The translations under genes were made by a program, and so were the position numbers. DNA of 64,000 nt from Chamaea fasciata (lineage: Eukaryota > Chordata > Aves > Passeriformes > Sylviidae): positions 58,197,172 through 58,261,171 of the forward strand of contig JARCOQ010000002.1 in the NCBI GenBank assembly GCA_029207755.1. Direction: 5' to 3'. The number at the start of each line of letters is the position of its first letter. Position 1 is the stretch's first letter. Below, in pieces: positions 12,228 through 23,040 of the stretch. A model generated the notes under the pieces. The model ran no database searches. It saw only the letters and a list, made by a program, of their open reading frames with translations, and had not been told where the DNA came from.

Positions 12228-12767
12228 TGTAGTGGTTTGAAAGCAAAACAAATGAGAGGCTCCAAGTCAGAGATACAATTTAATAGGAAGAAAGAAAAGA
12301 AAGTAAAATAAAATAGATGCAACAATACAAAAGACCACTGACAGAGTCAGAATACAACCTGAGCGGAGTGATGGAAGCAGTCCAGCTGAGGTGGTCTTCC
12401 TGAAGCAGTGATCCTGTAGAAAGCTCTGGTAGCTCTGTTTCTCTGGGAATCCAGTGGGTAAGGGCTGCTTGTACTGTCCCAAACCCCAGATTTTATCCAG
12501 ATGAGAATGCTTGGTTCCCCCCCCCTGGGTGGAGCATCTCACAATGGGATGATGAGTCATGCAGGGGGTCTTTGATGGCCCATTAAACAGAGATAGCTTC
12601 TGGAGGGAGTTTTCTATGAGTCATGGGCAAGGCATTTGATGGGCCATTAACAGAAGATAATGGCCCAGAGGGAGGGGGTCTGGGAAAACACTGCCCACCC
12701 GGATTCAACAGTTCATGATGATGGTGATAGAATACTTTGTGCACATCCTTTACTACAACCCAGGACA
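12228..12767 (-). mobile_element. solo LTR of an endogenous retrovirus, 540 bp, inserted in CR1
   Basis: The segment starts TGTAGTGGTTTG and ends CAACCCAGGACA, giving the TG...CA ends of an LTR, and is flanked by near-identical 5-bp duplications. It shares long stretches with the LTR at 21652-22376: a 25-base identical block at about 12339-12363 versus 21854-21879, and the 'gaatgcttgg' region at about 12504. It contains no gag, pol or env sequence, so it is a solo LTR left by recombination between the two ends of a provirus. The minus orientation is inferred from the family and is not certain. A 5-bp duplication is usual for ERVL-like and some gamma-like elements. The short open frames inside are not genes. 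Confidence 0.85.
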
Positions 12768-12836
12768 GGGGCACCTCATTACAAGGAAGACATTGAGGTA
12801 TCGAATGGTGTCCAAATAAGGCCAACAGGTCTGGTT
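12768..12836 (+). pseudogene. CR1 ORF2 remnant, right part
   Basis: This is the continuation of the CR1 copy that is broken at 12227. It reads 'cacctcattacaaggaagac', 'attgaggtatcgaatggtgt' and 'ccaaataaggccaacag', matching the CR1 region that encodes the part after the reverse transcriptase. The fragment ends well before the CR1 3' UTR, so the copy lacks both ends. The right boundary is approximate. Confidence 0.8.
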
Positions 12837-15228
12837 CTGAAATACTAATGGTTAGAGGGAAAGACTGATTTCAACTTTCACTAGGGCTGTATAGTGAAAT
12901 TTCATCAAAATGGTTTGGAAACAGAATTTATTATTTGTCTCTATACTTCAGTAAGCTTGTTACGTTTGTCGACTTATCTAATTTTACCTTCATCCTACCA
13001 ACAAACTAAACTTTTTTCAGCTTGGTTTCTAGGGACTTTAAGTTATGTCTTTACAACCCTACAACTCAGTTAGTGGAATTTGCAACATTGTACCTGAATG
13101 TGAGGAATTAATCAGAATTCAGAATGCAGCTGTTCATATACAAAACAAAATGGTAAGGACAGAAAAAGTACCAAAGGGGGAAAAAAAACCCAAACCCCAA
13201 ACAAAAAAGCCAATAAACAAAATGAAACAAATAAAAAAGGACCACCAAAAACCACGCACAAAAAATCAAAGTCATCACCAGCAAAAGAATATCTGAAAAT
13301 GATAAAAAATATATATTTTCAGAGCACATCTTTCTGTTAACTAGAAATGGGTTTGCAACCTGAATATATTTGCAACACATGAAAATGGATGCAAAATAAA
13401 ATTCCTATGCTGACATAGAAGATAACATATCTCTGAGTTATATAATCCAAACATCACCTATTTCATCCACCCAGCGTAACCAAATGCTTTTCCATAACAT
13501 TTGTTCAAGGCATGTATGGACATAGCATAGCACAGTGTATTTAATTGTCATGATTTAATGGTATCTCATATGTCATCATTTAATGGTATGTCATCTTTAT
13601 ATGCATTTTTAAGTATAAGAGTTGTGTGGGTTAATGCAAAGTTTTTTGTTTACCAAAAGAATAATTCAAATTATTCTCAGAACCCTTTAGATTTTGGGTT
13701 AGTTGTGTATTCTTTCATTCCTTTCATTCCTTGTATATAGATTGTGTATCATTTGTAAGAAAACCTTGGGTCTTATATTGATTTTATTCAAGTTCATACA
13801 ACTTCAAAGTTATTATCTTGGGTCTCTAAAATTTCTAAAATGTCATGCTAAATTTTGGAAAAAAGTGCATCATAATCCCAGATCAGACAGTCCCACATGT
13901 ACTGCTCTGCAAGAAAATTAAATTAAAGCAGAATGGTGGTAATTTAACCAACTCTCTGAATAAACATACCTAAAAGTAATAATAACTTAAAACAGTTAAA
14001 TAAAAAAGCAATTTTTGTTCTTGCTCTGTTCAATTTTTATCATTCCCTGCCTTTTACTTTTCTGCTGAAATAAAACCTCTTCTAAACTTCAACAGCTTTT
14101 TTTTCATGTTTAAACAGATGGCTGATAAAAGTATATGCAACTCAGACATCTCACCTAACCATTAATCTTCCTTTCAGAGCAAGTGCTGAGCCATTAGTTG
14201 ACACAATTCTCTGGGGACTTTTTGAAAGAAAATCCCAGATACCTCCTCTCTTTTAACTTATAAAGTTAACCTTTACTTCTTCCTACTGCAGCTTTACTTT
14301 TTAAAACAAAGTATGTAAGGAAGGACAATGAAAAAATTACATTTTTTGTTAATTAATGAATTTCTTTCTCTGGAAAAAATGGAAGAGACACTTCATAGTT
14401 CATGTTTCTATGGCCTAAGCTCAAAACTCACTAACTAATAGATCACTAGCAACGACCTTTTCCTTCAATCTCTTGTTAAATACAATATCTTAAAATGTTG
14501 GTGTGCTCCACAGAAATCTGAAACCTGTTTAGTATCATGGATTAGCAACTCACCGAAGACTGACAGGTCTTGTACCAACCATGTGGGTATATATCTGTAA
14601 GAAGTAGGAAACAAGACAATAGCTATAGCGAAAGACTTTTTGTACTTGGATAATTCAGAAATTCAAAGTCTGGTTTTGAGATTACTGAATGTTAAAGTAA
14701 GGTAAGTGGATCTTCTGGAAGCTCAGAAATCAGCTCGTGGCTAAAACAGACTTCTGGCTTTCACTTAAAAGTAAACATCACACTCAGACCACAGAAGTGC
14801 ACAAGATTCAGTTTTGGTCCCATTTGTAGTGTTCTCAAGGAATAATAGGTCTACTTTTTTATAGGCTTTCCATAAGTTCCTCTTCAGATATTTTGCCACA
14901 GTCTGTGTGCATCACAGAAAAAAATATTCTAGGTGTCTCTTAATAATAGAATCCATAGAAATAATATTAAGAAATCAAAAGGTTCTCCTAAATTTGATCT
15001 GACTGAGGCCTAGAATGAGAAAATGCAACCTCAAAATCATGTATTGCCAAGTGTTTTATTTCTTCTTCTTCTTGTCTGGAATATTTTCCGTAGATATCCT
15101 TTCACTTTGGAGAGTGGAAAAAGACACTGATGAACATGGAATACTCTATTTGATAGTGGATCTTCCAAAACAAACCAATGTAATCTTTGGAGTAGCTGCA
15201 TATTTCTAATAGTATCATCTTCTTTCTT

Positions 15229-15273
<45 letters not shown>

Positions 15274-18200
15274 TCCAGTCTATTCTTTATTGAAAAATAT
15301 TTTTAAAATATTAATAAAACATGAAGTTTGTTTAGTGGTATTTCTAAAGCCTTATCAACTCATGGAATCAGAATCTAACAAGAAAAGAAAATATACTTGC
15401 ACTTACAGTCTGTTGGTGTGTGGTTGCCTTTTTCCTTATTTTATTGTTTTTGCCAGGCATATACATTATTGTACACTGATTTCATCTTGCTGACATATGC
15501 AACAGTAAAGAAAAATAAAATTAAATAGAATTGGCAGTTAGCTGTTTAAAACTTGAAAGATGGCAGCTTGATCATCTTCAGAAAACATTTTTTGTTATTT
15601 TTGTTAGCAAAACAACTAGAATGACTGACTTGTGCCACTGTATTAGTTTGGAAAATCTAAAGTATTAACATACTATAATTTGCAAAATATATATATTTGT
15701 TACTAAAGCTAAATATTGGTGCTCTACATAAAACCCACTGTCAAAATTTCTCCATTAAAAGGTATGTGTAGGTCCATGGAGGTGTGGTGATAAGAAGTTT
15801 GTTTCTCATTAGATACTGCTCAGAATGCATTGTTGTTTTAATAGACTCCTCTCATCCCCATTTCTTGATCTATGCTCCCATCCATGACTTGAATTGGGAG
15901 TGATGTGTATCTCACAGTCTGCAGGTTTAAATACACTGCATTTGCAAAATAGCTGTATTATGACAAATCAACTCTCAAAAATGAGTAAATTATTTCCCCT
16001 TGTTTTGTTAATGGTTTAATATCTGATGTAGAACTTAGCTCTAACGTAACGTATTAAAAGTCTGCTAGTCTAAAAATCTTCTTGTATTGTTCTACATTAT
16101 AAAACTGTCTTTTAAAAATAACGAGTTTGGTTTTAAACAGATTTTCACTCCCTTTTTAAATCAAATGTGAAAAAAATATTAGTGAATAGACCGAGTAAAG
16201 ATTAATACTGTGCATTTTGGTTACCTAATTATTTTTGTTTAAATACACAAGTTTCTTACAAACTTGTTCTTATGCTCGTAAACTTTCAAAGGGACCCAAA
16301 CTAGCATTTCCTGACATGAGATGGATGTCAGACATTGCTGTAAAACTACAGAGGCATTTAAAATATCAGTCACTATGTGGATAAAAATAAGTAGGTCCTC
16401 TCTGTTTGTGAGACTGATGAGAAAAAAAATTAATTAATCTACTTCTCTGAATGGCTGTCCTTTAGCAGAATCTAATTAGTGTACATGGCCAGTTAAACAA
16501 GTGATGGGTAATTTTATCAACTTACTTATTTGTATTCATGAGAATCAAAAACAAAACCAGGGAACCAACTTTGTGCTGGCTATTCTGTCTGGAGCAAATC
16601 TAAAGTCTGAGCCTGAAGAAACTAAACACTCCTTGCTGATTAATGTCAAGGGTGTGACTGATTTATTTGTAATTATTTTATTATTTTTAACTTAAAATGT
16701 GGACCTTAAATTGTCAACTAAAACCAGCATTGAAATTTAAATGTGCATTTTATATGTGGGTATATATACTTATATGAAAATGTGGCTGAATAAAATTTTA
16801 TAATACATAATATTTATTTATAACATATAATTTTATTTTTCTAGGTATGCAGAGTAAATGCAAATCCTTCTGTTTCTTGCAATTACAACTCCCTGTCTGA
16901 AATCTGGAAGAAAGGTTGATGCACAAGCAGGGGTTAATAACACATATTCAGTGGTATCAGCAGACTATTTGACAATTTACAAAACAGGATAGCCGTGAGC
17001 AATGATCAAGGTGTAAGCAGATATTCAATATTCACTGAGAAATGCAGAATCAGCATTTTCCAGGAAAATGTAAATATATATCTCTCACCACATGATATAC
17101 AGGCAATTTGCATTCACGCTGTATGAACTTCATCTTCAAGTAGGATGTTCTAGACAACCAGCATTATGTACATATATATGTGTATGTGTGAAAATACATG
17201 CTTATATCCCAGAGCAAAGTTTTCTGCAGCAGTATATAGTCCATTCTTTTGCTCTTTTTAGCAGAACAAGCTTCTGACTTAGTTTGGAGTAATTATTACC
17301 TAAAACCCAAAATAAACAAAAGGTTTCTAGGTATGGCTTTTATGACCAATATCTGGAGATATGGCAATGTTAGTAAATAAGTGCAAACCCTTAGTAAATA
17401 TATAGAAAATGGATTTTTTTTCCCCCCAATACATAGTAATAAATACTTTTGTAATTACTAGTGTTCTTCATCTTCTTCCAGAATTATATATAGATCGTTG
17501 GGGGTATTTTCTGGCCTAGTATAGCAAATTTTGTCTGTCTTTTCCACAAAAAAAAAAACCCCTATCTTTCATTCATTCTTAGTTACCGGTAATGTGCAAT
17601 TCAGCCTTATAAAAAACCCCAGCCTAATAAGTACCATATAAGGAGTGTGCATCTAATAGAGTAGCTTTCTATTTTTCAAATTCTAACTCCCTTGGACCTT
17701 AGTTGATAGATTCTATTCTATGTACTTATTTGCAACAGTATTAACATTGAATGAAAATATTGCTTGATTGATTGATTGATTGAAAAGAACCTTTTATATA
17801 AATATTTCCTTTATAAGGATTTTCTCAAAAAAAAATCAAAAAAGAAAAGAGTAGGAAGAGGGTGGAAAACTCATGTACCCATTTATTTAAGGGGCCTTTC
17901 TTTTCTGCTCATTTGTCTGCGTATACATTTACTAATTCATCTAAATTTCATTGTTTTGAAAGATAATTTTTTTTGGCCTACATTGCACTGTATAATTTTC
18001 TAATTCTGTTTCCTCTAGGGGTAAGCATACTTGTCACAAAAGACACATCAACCTGAGTGTAGAGCACAGTCGATAAATCTGATAAAAACTGAAGATTGAT
18101 TGTCTTAGACTGATATTCCATATCTTCTTGTCTTGAAATTTACATGTGAAAACTATTTTCCAATTCATATAATTTTTATATTTATGTATCTCTATATATT

Positions 18201-18669
18201 GTGAGAATTGGTATATAATACATATGCATGTATAGAATGTGTGTCTACCACAGGACTACAGTAATCTGTCCTACCCAGTTCTACATGGGACCAGAACTTC
18301 CAAGTTATTTTTTCCCCTGTTGCAGGACATCAGTACTGGTCTGATCAATGGATATAAGTTGATAAGGCATTATTGGCTAGACAGTGGTTGAAAATTTGTA
18401 GAAAAGTTCTTGATGTTTATGGTATGCTTTCCCCCAAAAAACTCTATCTCTTTAGCATTTCCATGCCATATATAACATACCACAGGCAATGCTGCTAAGA
18501 CAATTTAACTGAAGAGCTGTAATGAGAGCCAGGTATTTGTGATGAAGAATTCTTGGAATTAGGATGTCTCATGATTCACATTTCTGTATAAATTGGGCTT
18601 TGGTAGTTAATTTTATTGATGTCTTTAATTTGATTTCTCATTCCGACTTTTTAAAGCACGAGTATAACT
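12837..18669. other. AT-rich non-coding DNA with small simple repeats
   Basis: No gene is recognised in this 5.8 kb. Simple sequence includes an A/C-rich tract at about 13177-13270, a (GATT)n run at 17764-17783 and an interrupted A-rich patch near 17827-17850. Open frames at 13045-13296, 15015-15209, 15290-15493, 16501-16695 and 17776-18003 are short, AT-driven and without recognisable motifs. Confidence 0.6.
15233..15269 (+). repeat. poly-A tract, 37 bp
   Basis: Uninterrupted run of 37 A following TTAATT. I looked for a retroposed gene copy upstream and for a short flanking duplication and found neither, so it is listed as a homopolymer tract. Confidence 0.95.
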
Positions 18670-19170
18670 CACAGAATCAGAGAATGGGAAATGTTGGAAG
18701 GAACCACAGTGGGCCATCTGATCCAACCTTCTGTGTCATCTTAAGCACATGGAAGAGAATTGCATCCAGACTAATTCTTGATAACTGCAGGGAAAGACAC
18801 TCATCAACCCCTCTAGGTTACCTGTTCCAGTGCACGGTCAGCCTTAGAGTAAAGAAGATTTCCTCATGTTCAAGTGGAAATTTCTGGGCATAAGTCTCTG
18901 TTTCCTTTTGTTCTATTCCTTGGCACTACTGAGAAAAGCCTGGCTCCATCCCCTTGAGAAACCCTCCCTTCAGATACTCACAGACATTGCTATGATCTCT
19001 TCTCAGTCTTCTTTTCTTGATGTTAAACAGGCCCAACTATGTCAGGCTATTTTCATAAGTGAGTTGTTCCCATCCCCTATCATCGTCCCAGTCCTCCAGG
19101 AGCTTCATGTACTAAGGAGCTCAGAACTGGACACAGTGCTCCAGATGCAGCCTCATCAGGGATGAGTAAT
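18670..19170 (-). mobile_element. CR1 retrotransposon, 3' part, about 500 bp
   Basis: On the plus strand it begins CACAGAATCAGAGAATGG, continues 'ggaaggaaccacagtgggcc' and ends near 'ggacacagtgctccagatgc', then 'agcctcatcagggatgagta'. This is the complement of the CR1 3' UTR and the end of ORF2, so the element lies on the minus strand with its 3' end on the left. It is diverged and 5'-truncated. The long open frames at 18564-18893 and 18866-19165 on the plus strand are antisense to it and are not genes. Confidence 0.9.
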
Positions 19171-19560
19171 GCAGCTGCCCTTTCCCGGATGGAATGTGGT
19201 CCATGAAGATTCTCCACACACACAGTCAGCAGTCATAAGCTCTGGCTGAGGGGATGGAATGGAGGGTGGAGCAGAGTGGAAACCGTGTGTCGAACCAAGG
19301 CTCTATTGAAACCCTTGCAGGGAAGTGAACTCGGTGGTACTTTGTAGCTGACAAACTCCATAGCAGCTATAAGTCAGGGGAGGTAGGAGGAAGTGCCTTA
19401 CTCTCAAGGCAGGAACTTTGGCAAAATTGCTCTCCTTGGATGAACTTAGTTTATTTTAACCTAATTGTAATACTAACACACAACTCCAACACCAAGTTAC
19501 CCACTCCAAGGTACGACCACCCGTCACTGAGGAAGTGCCTACATTTTATTGACTATAATT
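19171..19560. other. GC-richer unidentified segment directly after CR1
   Basis: About 390 bases less AT-rich than the surroundings, adjoining the CR1 fragment. It contains two copies of an 11-base motif AGGAAGTGCCT (near 19389 and 19532). The composition change and the abrupt start suggest an old LTR-retrotransposon or other repeat remnant, but I could not find convincing ends or a target duplication. Confidence 0.35.
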
Positions 19561-20598
19561 TAAAGATCAAAGCAAGAGAATTTTATATCAATCAATATAA
19601 AAGGTATGTATGACTAGAGTCATTAATACTCTACCTAAACATAAAGAAATAGTTTAAAAGTATGTTGAAAATGTGGAAAATTAGGGAATACTTCACTGTA
19701 ACTGCTGGAATCAGTCGATGGGCTGAACCTGTCCTCTCACTCATAAGAATGAGTAGGAACCACATTCTCTGTGTACTAAACACATTTACTGAGGATTAGA
19801 GTTTGTCTGTGTATTGTTTTGAATATATTTCTGTAGTCAGAAACCATCACAATCCTTGAAACTTAACCTGTCACATTTTTGTATTAACAAAGAGTTTTAT
19901 TCTCTAAACTGTTGGTATGAGCTTCATGGACTCTGGCAATTGCTGGCAGTGGGAAAAATACTCAAAGTGGGAAGAACAGCTGAGGGATCTCTTCTTGATG
20001 TCTGTCCCTGAATAAGTCAGCCAAACTACCCTCCAATCCAGCAGGATTGCTCAGTGGAGGGTCCCCATAAGAGGACACTGACAGACTGGTTGGGCACAAG
20101 GGTCTTGGCTTTCCTGGAGCACTGACAGACAAAACAAATAGTAAGGGTCGAGGAAATCTCCCCACAGTAAGGGCTGAGGAATCTCCCCTATTCATGTGAC
20201 AATCAGCAAACTAGACTTGGAGCAGAAGAGTTTTCATGCAATGTATGTGAACCTGTAAATAAATATGTATGATTAATAAAGTTGTGAGCAAAGTGTCAGG
20301 GTCCAAAGAACACGCAAAGCCTCTACAATCTCTTTCCCATCTTGTCAGGAAATTTTCCAGGAAGTCTTCACTTCCAAATGTTCCAAATTTTGAAAAAACT
20401 TTCTGAATGCTTCTCAAAATGAATTAAAAGTGCTTACAAAATATCGTGCATTCAATCAGATTAAAAGTTAAGGATGTCTTTTTAACCTTTCATCAGATCC
20501 TATAGCAAAGCACAGAAATTGTTTCAGAACATATTTTTAACAAGTCTGAGGGCAGCAGTTTCAAAATTGCTGGCCTTTATCTTATTTAATGTTTTCAG
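19561..20598. other. non-coding DNA with a GC-richer portion (about 19930-20420)
   Basis: The left part is AT-rich and featureless. From about 19930 to 20420 the sequence is less AT-rich and has AATAAA motifs near 20258 and 20275. The minus-strand frames 19962-20195 and 20211-20417 have no recognised domain. An old LTR remnant is possible but unproven. Confidence 0.35.
20140..20189 (+). repeat. imperfect 26-bp tandem duplication
   Basis: AGTAAGGGTCGAGGAAATCT at 20140 is repeated as AGTAAGGGCTGAGGAATCTC at 20166, followed by C runs in both copies. Two adjacent diverged copies. Confidence 0.85.
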
Positions 20599-20738
20599 TT
20601 TGCTTGTGGACAAACACTCTCAACGTAAACTCCATCACAGTTGGCAATCTTGATGACTGCCTCAGCAGGACAGCTCGAGAGTTAATGGACATGAAAGCTG
20701 AAGTGGTTCAAGTTGAAAAGCACACATCTGTCCTGTTG
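20599..20738 (+). other. exon-like segment of unknown identity
   Basis: A T-rich tract ending TTTTCAG (20592-20598) is followed by 140 bases open in one frame and ending at TTG|GTAGAA. Translation within the segment includes NSITVGNLDDCLSRTARELM and continues with DMKAEVVQVEKH, a charged, helix-like peptide unlike the Phe/Leu/Lys-rich chance frames elsewhere in the window. The composition is also locally less AT-rich. I do not recognise the protein. It may be a coding exon, an exon of an old pseudogene, or chance. The donor is only moderately good. Confidence 0.25.
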
Positions 20739-21651
20739 GTAGAACACTTCTGTTTTTTCATACTGCTACGGATAGAATTTTTTATTAGGGTTACAGGCAT
20801 TAGCTTCTTCCTTGGTTTTGTCTTAACCAGAGAAAATAAGCAATTGTAGGAACAGGAAATGAATTTTCTGGCTACTGTTTTTCTATGGTAAAATGTATAT
20901 TTCTAATGTAATTGCTAAATCCTGAGGTGTTTTTGAATGATAGCCTATGACACACAATATGATAGATTTGGATAATAAGATGCTATGTTAACTTTTTTTA
21001 TATACCACAAATCTCACATAGTCAGAACTTAAAAAGTAGGTATAAAATTTAACATAAAATGAACAAGAACATTTTAGATAGAAGTAATTTGATGTAGCTT
21101 TCCATGTCACAGTAGGTCTGAACATAAGCCTTCTCTGTGCAACCCAGAAGCTTTAAGCAGAAAAGCTTGATGTGTGTGGGGGGAAGCTGAAGGCAAAACA
21201 TATAGTGCCTGAGGCAATCAGCAGTATCTCTGAATCCTCTTGGATATTTCTGAAAATGCAATAATTCAAAAGTGTGTTATGGAGACTTATATGAAGTTAT
21301 TTCCAGTTAGAAGAGTAAAAAAGTGGTGTTACCTTACTTCTGCATTAAAGTCAGAGTTGTATTTGTCACCCAATGGATACACAAATTATTCAAAGCAATC
21401 TCATGCCTCAGATGAAATATCTGGGAAAGAAAAATATTTATCATCTCAGTTACTTCTACACCAGAGGACAGCACAGAGCACATTACTTGCTAAGAAGGCC
21501 TTTAGCATTGCATTTCTTCTTCACTGAGTACTCCAAAAATTAGTCAAGTAGGTAGCTCTTTGGTGCAACATAAGGCTGGTCACTGAAATTGCTTTTAGAA
21601 AGGAAAAAGATTCTGAATAACATAGATTTGGTGACTTCCATCCTTCCTTCT
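20739..21651. other. non-coding DNA up to the LTR
   Basis: There is no supported gene. A 95-codon plus-strand open frame (21240-21527) has no recognised motif. The last bases (21638-21651) are a short CCTT-type run, which is the insertion site of the following LTR. Confidence 0.5.
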
Positions 21652-22376
21652 TGTCTTGGTTTGGAAAGACAGGTGTCTGCCAGGGAAAGCTGGAGCTCCC
21701 CTTGGAATGGAGAATGTAAAACCCCTCCCTCTGAATTATTATAATTTTGAAATTAAGGGGCTTTCAGGAAAAGATATGTAAATACGAATAACAGTTCTTT
21801 ACTAGGAAAATTAAAATAAAAATATAGTAGTACAACCAAACAAAAAAAAAAACACTGACAGAGTCAGAATACAACCTGACACCCTGTTGGTGAAGGTGCT
21901 GGTAGCAGTCCAATCCACTCCTCCTGTTGAAGCAATGATCCTGTAGAAGGGTGTAGTTTTCCTCTGAAGGTCTAGTTATGGTGAGATGCATCCAGTCTTC
22001 CTCTGGGAATCCAGTGGAAACAGCTTGTCCTGTTGTTCTGAATCTCAGGTTTTATCCAGGTAGGAATGCTTGGCTCCTCCTACTGGGTGCAGCATCTCAC
22101 AGTGGGGTGATGTAATGTTATCAGTCATGCAGTGAGCCTTATGGGCCCATTAACAGAAGATACACCCCTGGAGGGAGGATGGGCTGTGGAAGAGATAAAG
22201 AACACTGCCCCACCTGGTTTTAACAGATGACCCATTACAGAAGGCACCTGGCCCCTCCCCCCAGAGTTATGAGGAATGGTCGTAGAAGAGATAAAGAAAA
22301 TACCTCCCCAACAGGCTTCAACTGATGGCAATAGAATACATACTTTTAGTTAAGTCTTACATTGCAACCCAAGACA
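21652..22376 (-). mobile_element. solo LTR of an endogenous retrovirus, 725 bp
   Basis: The edges are TGTCTTGG (21652-21659) and CCAAGACA (22369-22376), a perfect 8-bp terminal inverted repeat with TG...CA ends. The flanks are CTTCT (21647-21651) and CTTCC (22377-22381), consistent with a 5-bp target duplication carrying one change. Internal blocks match the LTR at 12228-12767, showing one family. No retroviral coding sequence adjoins it, so this is a solo LTR. Minus orientation is the likelier reading by family resemblance, but the palindromic ends leave it open. The 3'-most flank runs straight into a tetranucleotide array. Confidence 0.88.
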
Positions 22377-23040
22377 CTTCCTCCCTCCCTCCCTCCCTCC
22401 CTCCCTCCCTCCCTCCCTCCCTCCCTCCCTCCCTCCCTCCCTCCCTCCCTCCCTCCCTCCCTCCCTCCCTCCCTCCCTCCCTCCCTTCCTCCCTCCCTCC
22501 CTTCCTCCCTTCCTCCCTCCCTTCCTCCCTCCCTTCCTCCCTCCCTTCCTCCCTTCCTCCCTCCCTTCCTTCCTCCCTTCCTTCCTCCCTTCCTTCCTCC
22601 CTTCCTTCCTTCCTTCCTTCCTTCCTTCCTTCCTTCCTTCCTTCCTTCCTTCCTTCCTTCCTTCCTTCCTTCCTTCCTTCCTTCCTTCCTTCCTTCCTTC
22701 CTTCCTTCCTTCCTTCCTTCCTTCCTTCCTTCCTTCCTTCCTTCCTTCCTTCCTTCCTCCCTCCCTCCCTCCCTCCCTCCCTCCCTCCCTCCCTCCCTCC
22801 CTCCCTCCCTCCCTCCCTCCCTCCCTTCCTTCCTTCCTTCCTTCCTTCCTTCCTTCCTTCCTTCCTTCCTTCCTTCCTTCCTTCCTTCCTTCCTTCCTTC
22901 CTTCCTTCCTTCCTTCCTTCCTTCCTTCCTTCCTTCCTTCCTTCCTTCCTTCCTTCCTTCCTTCCTTCCTTCCTTCCTTCCTCCCTCCCTCCCTCCCTCC
23001 CTCCCTCCCTCCCTCCCTCCCTCCCTCCCTCCCTCCCTTC
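22377..23040 (+). repeat. large (TCCC)n/(TTCC)n polypyrimidine array, about 660 bp
   Basis: Uninterrupted pyrimidine tetranucleotides on the plus strand (polypurine on the minus). Block order is pure TCCC (about 22381-22484), a mixed section where TCCC and TTCC alternate (22485-22610), pure TTCC (22611-22757), TCCC (22758-22825), TTCC (22826-22980), then TCCC (22981-23038). The minus strand of TCCC blocks is (GGGA)n and can form G-quadruplexes; the whole tract can form triplex DNA. The long open frames in all registers on both strands (up to 288 codons, Ser/Leu/Pro or Gly/Arg/Glu repeats) are artefacts. Assembled length may differ from true length. Confidence 0.97.

Noticed and set aside
15233..15269. 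Poly-A tail of a processed pseudogene
   Set aside because: No gene-like sequence upstream and no flanking target duplication; the same holds for the poly-T tracts at 8461, 42969 and 54422.
18564..19165. Two plus-strand frames of about 100 codons
   Set aside because: They are antisense to a minus-strand CR1 3' fragment.
12228..22376. The idea that the two related LTRs are the ends of one provirus
   Set aside because: Each has its own flanking duplication, one sits inside a CR1, lengths differ (540 and 725 bp) and no retroviral coding sequence lies between them.
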